Shown here piece by piece: positions 12,355 through 22,772 of a stretch of 64,000 nucleotides of DNA. The notes under the pieces are model-generated. The model saw only the letters and a program-made list of their open reading frames with translations, was not told the origin of the DNA and searched no databases. Numbering within the stretch: position 1 is the stretch's first letter; every line of letters starts with the position of its first letter. Location of the stretch: NCBI GenBank assembly GCA_013368315.1, contig JAACJM010000022.1, positions 310,001 through 374,000 of the forward strand. Direction: 5' to 3'. The position numbers and the translations under genes are program-made. Source of the DNA: Tetrapyrgos nigripes. Taxonomy: Eukaryota > Basidiomycota > Agaricomycetes > Agaricales > Campanellaceae.

Positions 12355-12842
12355 TGTCATGACAGTATTATTATTTTCAGGGTATTTTCGTTCGTTTTCT
12401 GTTTCTTTTCTTCATCAGTCACTGCCTTTTGATCATCGTTTTGATCATCCTTTGCCCTATCTTTTGTTCATCTTTCCTTGATCATCTATGCACAGCTATC
12501 ATCCCCTGTTTCATCATTTGTTCATCTTTTGTTCATCTTTTCATGATACATCTCTTACAGGGACAATAGGCTGTACTTTGATTGTTCTGAACAGTTCTCT
12601 GATTCCTTTCTTCGCTTTGCTCAGTTTTTATCTTTCTTTCTGTTCTGTGTATGTAAGCTTAGAGTAGTAGCTCCCTAGTCCCCATCTTGACCTCTTCGTC
12701 TTGGGACTAGGTGAGCATCTCATGTATTCCTTGTCTTCATTCAATATTAACTTCATCTTGGGACTAGTCTCTCATCATTATCTGTCTACTGTTGTTCTGT
12801 CTACGCCTACTGCTTAGAGCCAAGTGTGTGCTCTTTACCACA
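12355..12842 (+). repeat. Solo LTR of family C
   Basis: It begins TGTCATGACAGTATTATT and ends CTTTACCACA, 488 bp. It matches, on the opposite strand, the family-C LTRs at 22130-22568 and 40618-41433. It interrupts the Pro-rich linker of the host-type gene copy 2. I see no clean TSD (CACTC on the left, TGCTC on the right). Confidence 0.8.
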
Positions 12843-13744
12843 TGCTCTCTATGCTGTCCATCAGTACCCTGGAGACTGCTGCAGAAGAAACCCCTGTTGT
12901 GTCTGGTTCCAAACAAGCCTGTGACGATGAGGAGAGCAACGTCCAAATGAACGTGGGACAGAAACTGCTCTGGGTCAGTAAGATGGAAGAGTACCTGGGG
13001 CATATCAAAGGGAACTTGTGGACTCAAGGCATCTCTGCTCTGGTTGTGATGGAATGGATTTTTTGGTTTGAAACAGGAACAAAAGGCCTTCCTAACAAGT
13101 TCAGACCCAAAGCTGTCACCATGTGGATCAAATACCATCATGCTCCCCTCCTTCCAAACAATCTCTCCACATCAATGACAAGTGAAAAGGATAAACAGGA
13201 GCTTTTGCAAAAGTTCTGTCGTTCAGTTCTTTTCTGGTGGAATTCCCTGCAGCCAGATTGGAGAGTGGTTGAAGTGGGAGAAGGGTCAGAGGAGCTGGAG
13301 AAGATCAAATGGATTTGGGAGGTGAAGGGGGGCTGGGGAACCCTCAGGTGCCCTGGAGTCAATGAGTTTCAGTCTGTCTTCGCCCTTCTGAGCTGGTGGG
13401 TGCATTTGGAGTTGAAGACGCCAAGTGAGAAAGGAGATATTGAGGTTGAAATCAACTCATTCCAAGCCTCCCTTCTCTGGCAACAAACCGTCAAGGAGGT
13501 CATCTGGGTGATGAATACCATGGCTGAGGAGGAAAAGCTCAAGGAACTGCCTGCAAAAAAGGCGCAACAGATCACAGAGCCTTCCACAAGCTCTGCCAAG
13601 CCTGTCTCTAGGTATACCTGGAGCTGTGCCCAGGAGAAGCCCCCATCCACATCTGCAGCAGCCACATCAAAACCAAGGTCCACCTGCACTGGTCCTTCTG
13701 TTTCCTCCTCCAAGTCTCCATTGAAGTCTGTCAAAATCTACTGA

Positions 13745-14276
13745 CAGCATTGCCCCTAAATAAAGCCTCCCTTCCCCTACCTTTGCAGCATTTATGTCTA
13801 TTGCATTGTCATCATCTCATCACATGTATATAAGAACCTGGACATTTTTGTACAAATGACTTTTGTAAAAGTCCCTACCCTCATCTATTCTGTCAAACTT
13901 TTTTCAAAAGTACCTACACTGTATACCACTTTTTGGTACATATCACTTATGTGAAAGCTTCATCCACTATGTACGGAACTTTTACAAGTTTCTCACCATG
14001 ATCTATTTTGTCATACTTTTTTTACAAGTACCTACTTTGCTTACCACTTTTGTAAAAGTATGGACAGTTTTTTGTAAAAGTGACTTTTTGGAATATCTGA
14101 GAAAATGATTTTTGAAAAAGAAGCCCTCTGTGGTAAAATCCACAGTGCTGAAGTGTGCCGACATGGTGTCGCTTAAGAAGGGATGGCACCTCCACTTTGG
14201 GTAAGAGCTTGGAGCACTGCTACACCTGTGCCGCCCCTGCCAAAAATTAACATTGACTTTTGCAATTGCCAAGACG
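13745..14276. other. Non-coding 3' flank rich in ACTTTTRYAAAAGT variants
   Basis: No gene is visible. At least six full or degenerate copies of the near-palindrome lie here (for example 13858-13872, 13897, 13978, 14015, 14043 and 14066), mirroring the flank of host-type gene copy 1. It ends at the DNA transposon. Confidence 0.65.
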
Positions 14277-14412
14277 TTATTGCGATTTCGTGAAATAATG
14301 ACACATTTGAAAAAAAAGATGACATCAGGCTATCATGTAAGCTTAGACGTGTCAGTGCCTACCCTTAACTAGGGCTTAGGGCTTCCCTCCTCACTGTCTG
14401 CCTCGCTACCCT
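14277..14412 (+). repeat. Left terminal inverted repeat of the DNA transposon
   Basis: About 135 bases; it pairs with 17154-17285 on the other strand with scattered mismatches, many of them C/T or G/A. Confidence 0.8.
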
Positions 14413-14461
14413 GCCTGCACTCTGAGTCTTTTGCCTTTGTAAACTGGCCTAGTATCACTTC

Positions 14462-15983
14462 ATGGCTCTAGATGACAATGACCACAAGTCTATGGAACCA
14501 AACTTACAAGACCTTGAATTTTACCACCAGAGTAGACGTGAGTTAGGAGCTGATGACGAAGATGATGAGGATGACGAGTACAATGAACATGAGGGTGCAC
14601 TTGAGAAGGCAAGGGCAGAGGAGGAAGAGTATCAGAACTTGTTACAGGAAGGTGTGATCCCTTTTGTCTCGTTCATTTGTACCTGGTCTAAATTCTGTTG
14701 ACAGAGTCTATGCATAATGATGGTGCTGGAATTTGTGTCAGACCATTTATTCAGCCCACCTATCCTCCCCTCGAGCCTGGAGAGAAACGTCGAAAGAATG
14801 CCAAAAAGCCCAAGCTGGTGGCTGGTGAAGTCTTCTTTGTGCATGAGGCTCTGCAGTTGGAGGATTTCCTTCCTGAAGTGATGGAGAAGGTCGCGAAGCT
14901 GGGGAACTTGCAGTCCCCATTGCAATACATGATTGTTGCTGGTTGTGTTTGCTCAACTACAGTCAAGTTTGCGTGGAGTATGCGGGCGGCGACTGAGACT
15001 CCACTCATGTCATTCGCAGCTTGGAAGGATTGTGTTCATCAGGTGAATACCAAGGTCAATGCTGAGCTCAAGATAATTTTGGAGGAAGTGGAAGTGTGTA
15101 ACTGTCATCTCTCGGAAATGTGGTACTGATATATTTGGCTGTGCAGCAACAAGAGCTTACACCACCACCCGAATCGGAAGCAGAGGAAGATGATAGCGGT
15201 CACAGCAAACATAACAAGAAGGTATGCTACCCATTCATCTCATGTACATATCCCTGACCATTTGCTTGTTTCCAGACGCACCAGAAGTCCACTGAAGAGA
15301 AGACCATCGAAGATTTTGTTCAGCAACTTACAGCTCAACATGCATGCAAGGATGGTAAATGGCCATCGCTGCACTGCCTTGTTGCTGACGATGGCAAGTC
15401 ACACATTCCACTAAGCATAAGAGCACTAGACTACTGGGCTTCTGCAATGGTACGTTCTCTCATTGTGACATACAAGCAGCAAACTCTTGCTCATGTTGTC
15501 TGTAAATTCCAGGCAGCTGGCAAAGAGGATGTTAGCATTATGAAGCCTCCCACCCATCATTTCTTTGTCAAGCCCAGTGACGACATAGATGATGTAGCTA
15601 CTCTAGCTGCTTGTCACAAGAACATGTCAGCTGCTCATTCCCCAAACATTACTATCAACCTCGGGGAAGCGCTTCAGCTTCAAAGGCCACCACTTACCCC
15701 AACCCAGCCCAGTACCTCTCCAGCTCTCCAACCCAAACAAAGTCTTGAGGATTGGCGATTTGAGTATGGTCTTGATGAGGAGATCATTGCTTTGCTTCTC
15801 CAAAACAAGATTACAGGGCCACATGGTTTGAAGCATGTCACGGATGATGATTTGAAGGAGATGGGTCTGGTTGTGGGATGCACAGGAGCACTGGACTCTT
15901 GGTATCAAGGGTGTCATGTGGTGAAGTGTACACTTCTGTTGTCATATTGTTATTGCTATTTTCATGCTTTCGAGGACTTTTAG
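14462..15983 (+). CDS. Accessory protein of DNA transposon, C-terminal SAM-like domain
   Basis: The likely start is ATG 14462 (MALDDNDHKSMEP), followed by an acidic region. Introns can be placed at about 14653-14702, 15092-15146, 15221-15275 and 15450-15512, giving exons that join in frame: EKRRKNAKKPKLV, a FFVHEALQLEDFLPEVMEKV helix-like stretch, EESEAEEDDSGHSKH-type acidic sequence, DGKWPSLHCLVADDGKSHIP, and KPPTHHFFVKPSDDIDD. The end reads LEDWRFEYGLDEEIIALLLQ, then ITGPHGLKHVTDDDLKEMG, which resembles a SAM or SAM-like helical domain. There are no obvious stops once the introns are removed. The gene sits between the TIRs, convergent with the transposase, so it may aid or regulate transposition; this is inference. 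The exact splice sites are my estimate. Confidence 0.6.
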
Positions 15984-16077
15984 CATGTATAAGCCATGTA
16001 TTCGTATTACTACACGTATTCGTCACATATTGTATTACTACTCGCTCCATATAATTGTAGATTACAGATGTTATCAA

Positions 16078-17118
16078 TTAGAGGTACCCACAATGTCGAA
16101 AATATCCCCAAGTCATTGCAGGTGTAATTACTCTACTGCACACATCATATAACTCAAAAAACAATCCTGCACCTGAACTATAGAATCCAAGACCCCACCA
16201 CTTCATATGTGACTTGATCACAGAAAATGCCAGTTCAATTGGCTGGAATTGTGGGGAATACAGCAACCTGAGGGATATGTAAGTGATTAGTTGCATGTTT
16301 TGCACTATAGCAGCATTCAAAAACATACCATATTCTTCAACTAGCTTGGTTACTTCCTCAGAGTGATGAATGCATGCATTGTCAAGAAGTATGATGCTCC
16401 ATGGTCCAGGATATGGGTTCATTGTAGGAAGCTAAAAAGTCAGACCAATAACAGATTACAAAAAGAAGCAAGGACTCACCAAGTTACACTCAAGAAAAAC
16501 AAGAAACTCATCATGCGTGAACAAACCCTCTATAACCCATGAGGCTATAATGCCTTTGTCCAAAGCCAAAGCTGCCAACAGGGAGAAGCACCTCTTTCAA
16601 ACAAATGGCACTGTGCTCTTAGCCGCCCAAACAGTCTTGTGTATGTCTGGTCATCCTTTGACAGCTTGTCTATTGAGATGAGCTGGATAGGACTGTACTG
16701 CACAGCTTCATGCATGAACTCTGCAATCCTCTCTTTTGACCTCTCTTTCGCAACCTTCTCAATTCTCTTCACACTGAAACCAGCTCTCTTCAATGCTTCA
16801 TGGATGACTGTTAGAGAAACAGAGTTGTATCGTCACTCTGCAAGTAGCTTTTGATATTTGTCGAGAAATCGGCTTGGCTTTTGATGGAGGAGAGTGAGGA
16901 GAAACTGGATATCGGCATTGTTGAGGAGTTTTGACCTACCCCTACCAATGGCAGCTGCCTTTGCAACATTTCCTGTGTTTTTCCATCTACATCAAGCATG
17001 TTGCAGGGTGCAAATTGACATGTCGCAGATTTTGAGGATCTCTTCAGTGTGTAGTGGTGTGTTCAGGTCTCGAGCATCAAGTTTTATTGCTATACACTTA
17101 GCAGTGTCAGATATGTGA
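16078..17118 (-). pseudogene. DDE transposase, Tc1/mariner-like, broken
   Basis: Read on the minus strand from about 17118. The N-terminal half is HTH-like (MSDTAKCIAIKLDARDLN, then a KICDMSICTLQ stretch and a GRGRSKLLNNADIQFLL stretch). A middle part follows (MKRAGFSVKRIEKVAKERS). The C-terminal catalytic part reads NPYPGPWSIILLDNACIHHS with the second catalytic Asp, then SPQFQPIELAFSVIK with the final acidic residue, and ends in TPAMTWGYFRHCGYL, a familiar ending of fungal DDE_3 transposases. Frameshifts near 16810 and 16540 and a probable intron near 16290 break it. The first catalytic Asp is not placed with confidence. It is flanked by the element's TIRs. Confidence 0.75.
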
Positions 17119-17153
17119 TGGTTTCCCATTGATAGAGCCAGAGATGAGCAAGG

Positions 17154-17285
17154 GCAGCGAGGCAGACAGCAAGGAGGGAAGCCCTAAGCCCTAGTTGAGG
17201 GTAGGCACTGACACATCTAAGCTTATATGATAGCCTGATGTCATCTTTTTTTCAAATGTGTCATTATTTCACAAAATTGCAATAA
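17154..17285 (-). repeat. Right terminal inverted repeat of the DNA transposon
   Basis: Inverted copy of 14277-14412, ending ...GCAATAA at 17285. Confidence 0.8.
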
Positions 17286-17324
17286 GATAACAACATTTTT
17301 TTAAAAAGTCATACAGCATCAGGT

Positions 17325-17439
17325 GTCTATCCTCTTCCTGTCTGGTTCTGTCCAGATCTATTATTGTTCCATTCTTCCCCATAGACCTCTGCCCAGATCC
17401 ATAGTGTTTCCTAGCACTAGGATCTGCCCAGACTTAACA
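17325..17439 (+). repeat. 3' end of the B1 5' LTR
   Basis: It resembles the last 115 bases of the family-B LTRs and ends GCCCAGACTTAACA. It is followed by GTATTTTAGACTT, as in B2 at 48765. The upstream remainder of the LTR is missing, next to the DNA transposon. Confidence 0.75.
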
Positions 17440-17472
17440 GTATTTTAGACTTCCATCTCCAAGTTGTCTATC

Positions 17473-18812
17473 ATGTCCCAAAGGTCTCAATGCACACCCT
17501 CTCCCAAATCCAAACTATCTGTTCAAAAAACCATATTTCTCCACTCTTCTGAAATGTCCAAATTAGTCAGCATAGGCGCTCTGGTAACATCTTTGCTCAT
17601 CTGAGTCCTAGCAAACCCCGTTCCAGTCCTTTCCAGGATTTCCTTGATGAATGGGATCCTGACGTTCCAGTTGACTCGAGTACCATGACCCAAACCCAGA
17701 CTTGTACTCACATCAACATCCAAACCAATCAAGGTTCCTCCCATGCTCTGCTGGTGCCTCTGCCCCAGGATCCTGATGATGAATTCCATGCCGGACCTAG
17801 TCATCACAGAAAGGGTCAGGAAGATGATGATGGAAGTGGGGATGGTGGTGGTGGAGATCTGAACAATCCCGATGGTAGTGGTAATGATGATGATTCTGAT
17901 TCTGATGAGGAGCAAGCACAGTTCATTACTGCACTCCAGAGTTTCAATGATGTTATCAGAAGACTTGCACCCAGTTCAAGTGAAAAAACTGACATCAAGA
18001 AGCCCAATCCGAAGAAGCTCTGTCCTTTCCTCATCCAAGTCCAAATCAACCTCCAGAATCGTCCCCACGTGTATGCCACTGATGCCACTAAAATCAGCTT
18101 CACACTTTCCTATCTCTCCAGTACTGCACTTGAATTTTTTGAGCTGGATATCCTCAATCTGGATCCTGAGGATCCCGCTCCTTGGACCCTAGACTTCACT
18201 ATTTTCATCAAGGAGTTGAAGGACAATTTCAGGGTCTACGATGAGGTCAGAGATGCTGAGGACCAACTGGAAAACCTTCACATGAAGGATTCCGATTGGG
18301 CCACAAAGTATTGCGTCTGATTCCAGCAGCTTGTGTCACAGGTTGCATGGGATGAGCATTCCCTCTGACACTTCTTCAAGAAGGGTTTAGCTCCCTGCAT
18401 CAAGGATGCTCTTTCCCTTGTCTTTGAGGAGGAATGACTCTTCTGCCTTAAAGCCCAAGTCCTCTGCATTGATTCCCGTTACTGGCATCGTCAAGCTGAA
18501 AAGAAGCAAGAAGCAGGAACTGGGGGCAAGGGTGACAGTGACAGAAAGGGTTAGGATGGAAATGGTGGATCTGGAAAACCTTCAGGCTCTTCTGGAAAGC
18601 CTAAAAAACTCAGGAAGGATGGGAAACTCTCTCAGGCCGAGAAGGACTGCCACAAACAGAAGAATTTATGTATGTTCTGTGGTGGAAAGCATTCCATGGA
18701 CGGCTGTAACAAATGCAAGGTGGCTAACGAAGCTCACGGCCAAGCAGCTTCTACCTCTAACAACACAGGTAACACCATGTCTGGCACTGCTCCTGAGCAG
18801 TCTCCAAAATAG
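17473..18812 (+). pseudogene. gag: Gag of Ty3/gypsy element B1, decayed
   Basis: It is homologous to the intact B2 Gag. The ATG at 17473 aligns with the B2 ATG at 48798. Recognisable parts are the acidic Gly/Asp linker, KKLCPFLIQVQINLQNRP, a FIKELKDNFRVYDEVRDAE stretch and a zinc knuckle CMFCGGKHSMDGC-like. Frameshifts near 17685, 18320 and 18420 break the frame. The end is T CCA AAA TAG, where B2 has C CCA AAA TAG, so the frameshift heptamer has been lost by one C to T change. Confidence 0.8.
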
Positions 18813-21800
18813 TCCGCAGCTCTGATACCTCAGCACGAGATCAGAGTTGTGTTGACCAGGATTGTGCCATACAAGAGGTCACACTCAATGCAGCTGCTCT
18901 TTCTGTTAAATCCCTTATGCTTCCATTGAAAATATGTCATACTAACAATCCAAACATTTTCCTTTCTTTTCCATCACTTTTGGACTCTGGCTTGTCGGAT
19001 TGTTTTATCAATTCCCAATATGTTTCTGAACATTCCCTACCTACTGTTCCCATTTCTCCTGTACGTTTACAACTGCTCAATGGTTCTGTCCTGTGTACAA
19101 TCAATAAAGTATGCTCTGTTTCTGTGTACTTTCTGATGGGGGAGCAAGTTTCCCTTGACTTCTACGTCACTAATCTTGACTCAACTTGTAAGCATCAGGA
19201 AAAACCCCATTCGCAAATTTATCTGAATTTGGGCTTTTTCCCATTGATTTCCCAGAATAAGGCAGGATTACGAGGTATTGGGACTGAGCATTTTATAATA
19301 GGTATCAGAAGGTTTCAAGTCAGTCAGTAGTTGTAGGTATAGTAATAGTGTTTCCTTCCAGCAAATGCAAAAATTGATAGAAAATGTTTGCACAGTTCAC
19401 TTAGACTACATGTGGATTTACCAGAATAAGCCAGAGATGGAATGAATATTTGTATGACATCACGCTTATAGCACTTACATGTTCATTCTGAAGCTCAATG
19501 AAGTCCCAAGTTACAGCTAACACTTGTGCATGCAATATTTAGTTGTGGGTGAGCAAGTAGATATGAGACAGTGTCTTTTCAGGAGTTCATTTGCCCTAAC
19601 CCTAGACCAGTGCCACGCAATCTATTCTAAGTCGGAGTTTGAACAATTTTGTTGAACAATCACATGTCACACCATTCTTTCATCCCTTCTATCATCTCTT
19701 CCCCTCTGTCTGTCTAACTCTCCTCTCCCTCCATCTCTTCTACTCCCGACTCAATGTAGTGCCACCTCGCTTGCTTGCACTATGTCTATACATTCCCAAC
19801 ACAGACCCCTTTAGGTATGTAATCATATTTCTGTATGACCACGTACTAGAGCTGCGATATTACATACGCCAGACAGCATTGTTCTTCAATGACCATCATC
19901 ACCACCTCCTGGGTCATTGATGATTCCTATCTGCTGTGTGCACTGTTCGTCCTACAGCAAAGAAGTGGGTCTGTCAGAATATTTCACTTTAGGTTGCTAA
20001 TATCTCTTCTCTCCTGCAGGTACCACATCAATGCAGGTTCAAGAATGAAGAGGACGTGTCAATGGCAGACAGTGTTCACTGCTGAGAAACTGTACAATGA
20101 GATGGATGGTGAGGTAAGTTATGTGTTTATCATTTATGTGCTCTACCTCATTGTTGTCTTGTTCTGCCTCAGGTTCCTCATAGTATTGACTGGTAAATGC
20201 TCAATGGGCTGCTATAGGTGTGTATGTCGTTCTCACTGTCGTCATCTTTGCTGAGGTCATTATGGCTCTAGCATCTTTGTCATCAATGTGTCTCCTACTA
20301 TTGTCATCCTTGCTGAGGTTGTTATGCTTCTAGCAGTGCCCCTCCAAGTATCCAAACCTGTATCAGTGTGGTGATATGTTGCCCCAGGTCTGTCCATCCT
20401 TCCCCAGCCTATTTTCTGTTGTTACTGATTAGCTCTTTTCTTTTAGTGAATTGTTTGCATGGGGTTACTGCTGGGTCCTGTTCCTTGAGGTTGGATTACT
20501 TGAGTGTCGTCAGATAGTAGTTCACTCTGTCTTTGTATGTACAAGATTTGTACTTATGTAGTCTCCTTGAATACATTTTTGTTAACCTGCTCTTTATTTT
20601 CATATTGTTCTGAAGCAAGCCAATGCCAGCTATCAATGAAGAATACATCCTTTTTACTGCCAATTCTAGCTAATCCATGCAAATATATTTGGCAACAAAA
20701 ATATCTGGGGTAATCCAGGTAATCCTAGAATTCCACTGTAATCTGGGCTAATCCCTGAATTGCATTTTTCCTGATGAGGGCGCCCTAGGATATAGTTTTT
20801 CTTCCCGCTACAACCCATTGGTTGACTGGGCAAAAGGAAACATCACATTCTGTGGGCCTGAACCAGTTGCTGTCTCCCTGAGCTCTGGACCCTGTGTGTC
20901 ACCACCTGTCACTGACCCAGGTCCCATGGTTTCCACACCACTTCTGGCTTCAAAGCCATCCACTCACTCCAAGAAACCTCCCTGGCTGAATGAACCCATA
21001 TATTCCTATCCTTCTGTCACACAAATGGTGTCTTCTGCTGATGACACCCATATCACTATCATCAGAGCAGCAGCTTTCCATTGCTGTTGTAAACAAGATC
21101 AGCTGGATCTGATGGTTCTCTGACTCAATCCGGAACCAGAGGTGCAGGCTCAGGCCACATCCACATCAAACTCGGAATCCAAGCCCAATCCGAAGGCTCC
21201 CAAATATCTAGCTGACTTTTCCGATGTTTTTGACGAAGGACTCTCAGATAAACTGGCTCCGCATTGTCCCTACAATCTCAAAATCAATTTGGTCGATGGT
21301 GCAGCTCCACCAGTTGCCCGGATTTATCCAGTATCCGATCAGGAACTAGGGGAATTACAAAAATTCATCAACAAACATCTTGCCATGGGTTTTATCAAAC
21401 CCTTGTCCTCTTCTTTCGTGGCTCCAGTCCTCTTTGTGAAAAAGAAAAACAGAGAGCTTCAGCTCTGCATTGACTTCAGTGGCCTCAATGCCATCACAAA
21501 GAAGGATAGGTACCCACTTCCACTCATTTCCAAGCTTTTAGACACCCCTAGGCATGCAAAGATCTATACCAAGTTGGACTTACATCATGCTTACCACTTG
21601 GTCTGCATCGCTGAGGGAGATGAATGGAAAACGGTTCCTTTGAATGGAAAGTAATGCCTTTCGGTCTCAGCAATGCTCCCACTGCTTTCCAGCACTTTAT
21701 CAAAAATATATTCAAGGATCTCCTCGACGTTACCGTCATTGTTTATCTGGACGATGTCCTGATTTACTCGGAAAACGAGGAGGATCACAAGAAGCATGTA

Positions 21801-22129
21801 CATGAAGTGTTCTGCCAGCTCCACAAGCACAGACTCTTTGTTAATCCCAAAAAATGCTTCTTTTCCGTTGATACTGTGGAGTACCTAGGCTACATTCTCT
21901 CTCCCAAGGGTCTTACAATGGATACCACTAAAATTCATACTATTCTGGATTGGCCTGTTCCTCTGAAAGTCTGGGATATACAGTCTTTCCTTGGATTCTG
22001 TAATTTTTACAGGCGGTTCATATATAATTATTCTGACATCGTCGTACCCCTCACCCGTCTCACCCGAAAAGCTATCCAGTGGAAATGGATGCAGGCATGC
22101 CAACAATCCTTTGAATACCTTAAGCATGC
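18813..22129 (+). pseudogene. pol: Pol of B1, protease to RT, first part
   Basis: The order follows B2. The protease has LLDSGLSDCFINSQY (about 18975). A 1.58-kb DNA element interrupts at 19193-20776. The RT then reads SDKLAPHCPYNLKIN, IDFSGLNAITKKDRYPLPLI, KIYTKLDLHHAYHLV, FGLSNAPTAFQHF and VIVYLDDVLIYS (catalytic YLDD intact). Lesions include a TGA at 21121-21123 and a frameshift near 21640. The frame is cut at 22129 by the nested family-C element and resumes at 41434, where the missing RNase H sequence continues without loss. Confidence 0.85.
19193..20776. mobile_element. 1.58-kb non-autonomous DNA element with short TIRs
   Basis: It begins CATCAGGAAAAA and ends TTTTTCCTGATG, a 12-bp perfect inverted repeat. 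It is flanked by AG on both sides (19191-19192, 20777-20778). Comparison with B2 (TTGTAAGGGTG) shows the B1 protease/RT linker resumes after removing it. Subterminal sequences carry GGATTAC/GGTAATCC words. No reading frame looks real. It is a MITE-like or decayed DNA transposon. Confidence 0.7.
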
Positions 22130-22568
22130 ATAGACAGAACAGCAATAGACAGATAACAATGAGAGACTAGTCCCAAGATGAAGTTAATATTGAATGAAGA
22201 CAAGGAAGACATGAGATGCTCACCTAGTCCCAAGACGAAGAGGTCAAGATGGGAACTAGGGAGCTACTACTCTAAGCTTATATACACAGAACAGAAAGAA
22301 AGATAAAAACTGAGCAAAGCAAAGAAAGGAATCAGAGAACTGTTCAGAACAATCAAAGTACAGCCTATTGTCCCTGTAAGAGATGTATCATGAAAAGATG
22401 AACAAAAGATGAACAAGCTGTGTGTAGTGTCCCTGTAAGAGATGTATCATAAAATGATGAACAAATGATGAAACAGGAGATGATAGCTGTGCATAGATGA
22501 TCAAGGAAAGATGAGATGAACAAAACGATGATCAAAAGGCAGTGACTGATGAAGAAAAGAAACAGAAA
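22130..22568 (-). repeat. Family C 3' LTR, major part
   Basis: The minus-strand sequence matches the LTRs at 12355-12842 and 40618-41433. About 37 bases of the LTR terminus are missing beside the CATGC target duplicate (22125-22129). The other end stops at CAGAAA, where the tyrosine-recombinase element was inserted; the LTR resumes at 34970. Confidence 0.8.
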
Positions 22569-22772
22569 GTGTAGCAGTAAGACAGTAGGGAGTAATGAGT
22601 GTTTTCAGACGTAGTAGCCGAGGGTAGTCACATGTACACCTCGGCTTTTCTCTTCCTCGTCACTTCTTCCTCGCTGTACTAGATAGCCATATCTCGATAT
22701 CTCTTGCATCTTTTGGTACCTGCTTTTGCCTGAAGCCTCACCCTTACATTCTCTACCACGTTCTTTCACAAC

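Larger units (their letters stand above)
11205..13744 (+). pseudogene. Host-type gene family, copy 2, split by a solo LTR
   Basis: This is a paralogue of 1380-5567 without its N-terminal half. It starts inside the basic/acidic region (KKRKSVKES, then a Glu/Asp run and VVTPPSTPTLSKSQ). After a frameshift near 11598 and an internal deletion it reads YVNKLIKKGKKGTEALYHAL. A 191-nt GT-AG intron (about 11851-12041) packed with palindromes precedes CPELKENG and a Pro-rich linker. A solo LTR occupies 12355-12842. The remaining C-terminal module (12843-13744) is open for about 300 codons: VSKMEEYL, FRPKAVTMWIKYHH, a WWNSLQPDWR motif, GVNEFQSVFALLSWW and a Ser/Thr/Lys-rich tail. The intact C-module suggests the copy decayed late or that this module alone was kept. 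Function unknown. Confidence 0.7.
14277..17285. mobile_element. 3.0-kb TIR DNA transposon with DDE transposase and accessory gene
   Basis: Long imperfect terminal inverted repeats define it. The left arm runs about 14277-14412 and the right arm about 17154-17285; both read TTATTGC, then GTGAAATAATGACACATTTG, then GATGACATCAGGCTATCAT and a GGGCTTAGGGCTTCCCTCC block. Inside are a plus-strand multi-exon gene (14462-15983) and a convergent minus-strand transposase (16078-17118). I see no certain TSD. The transposase resembles the Tc1/mariner (DDE_3) type, but such long TIRs are unusual for that group. The element is probably inactive because the transposase is broken. Confidence 0.8.

Noticed and set aside
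19639..20254. Two hydrophobic plus-strand frames inside the 1.58-kb DNA element
   Set aside because: They lack any transposase motif, and the T-rich composition alone explains the apparent hydrophobic protein.
22569..22700. Possible conventional target duplication for the YR element (GAAA)
   Set aside because: Four bases of an A-rich word are weak, and YR elements are known to integrate without duplication; I treat GAAA as shared target or core sequence.
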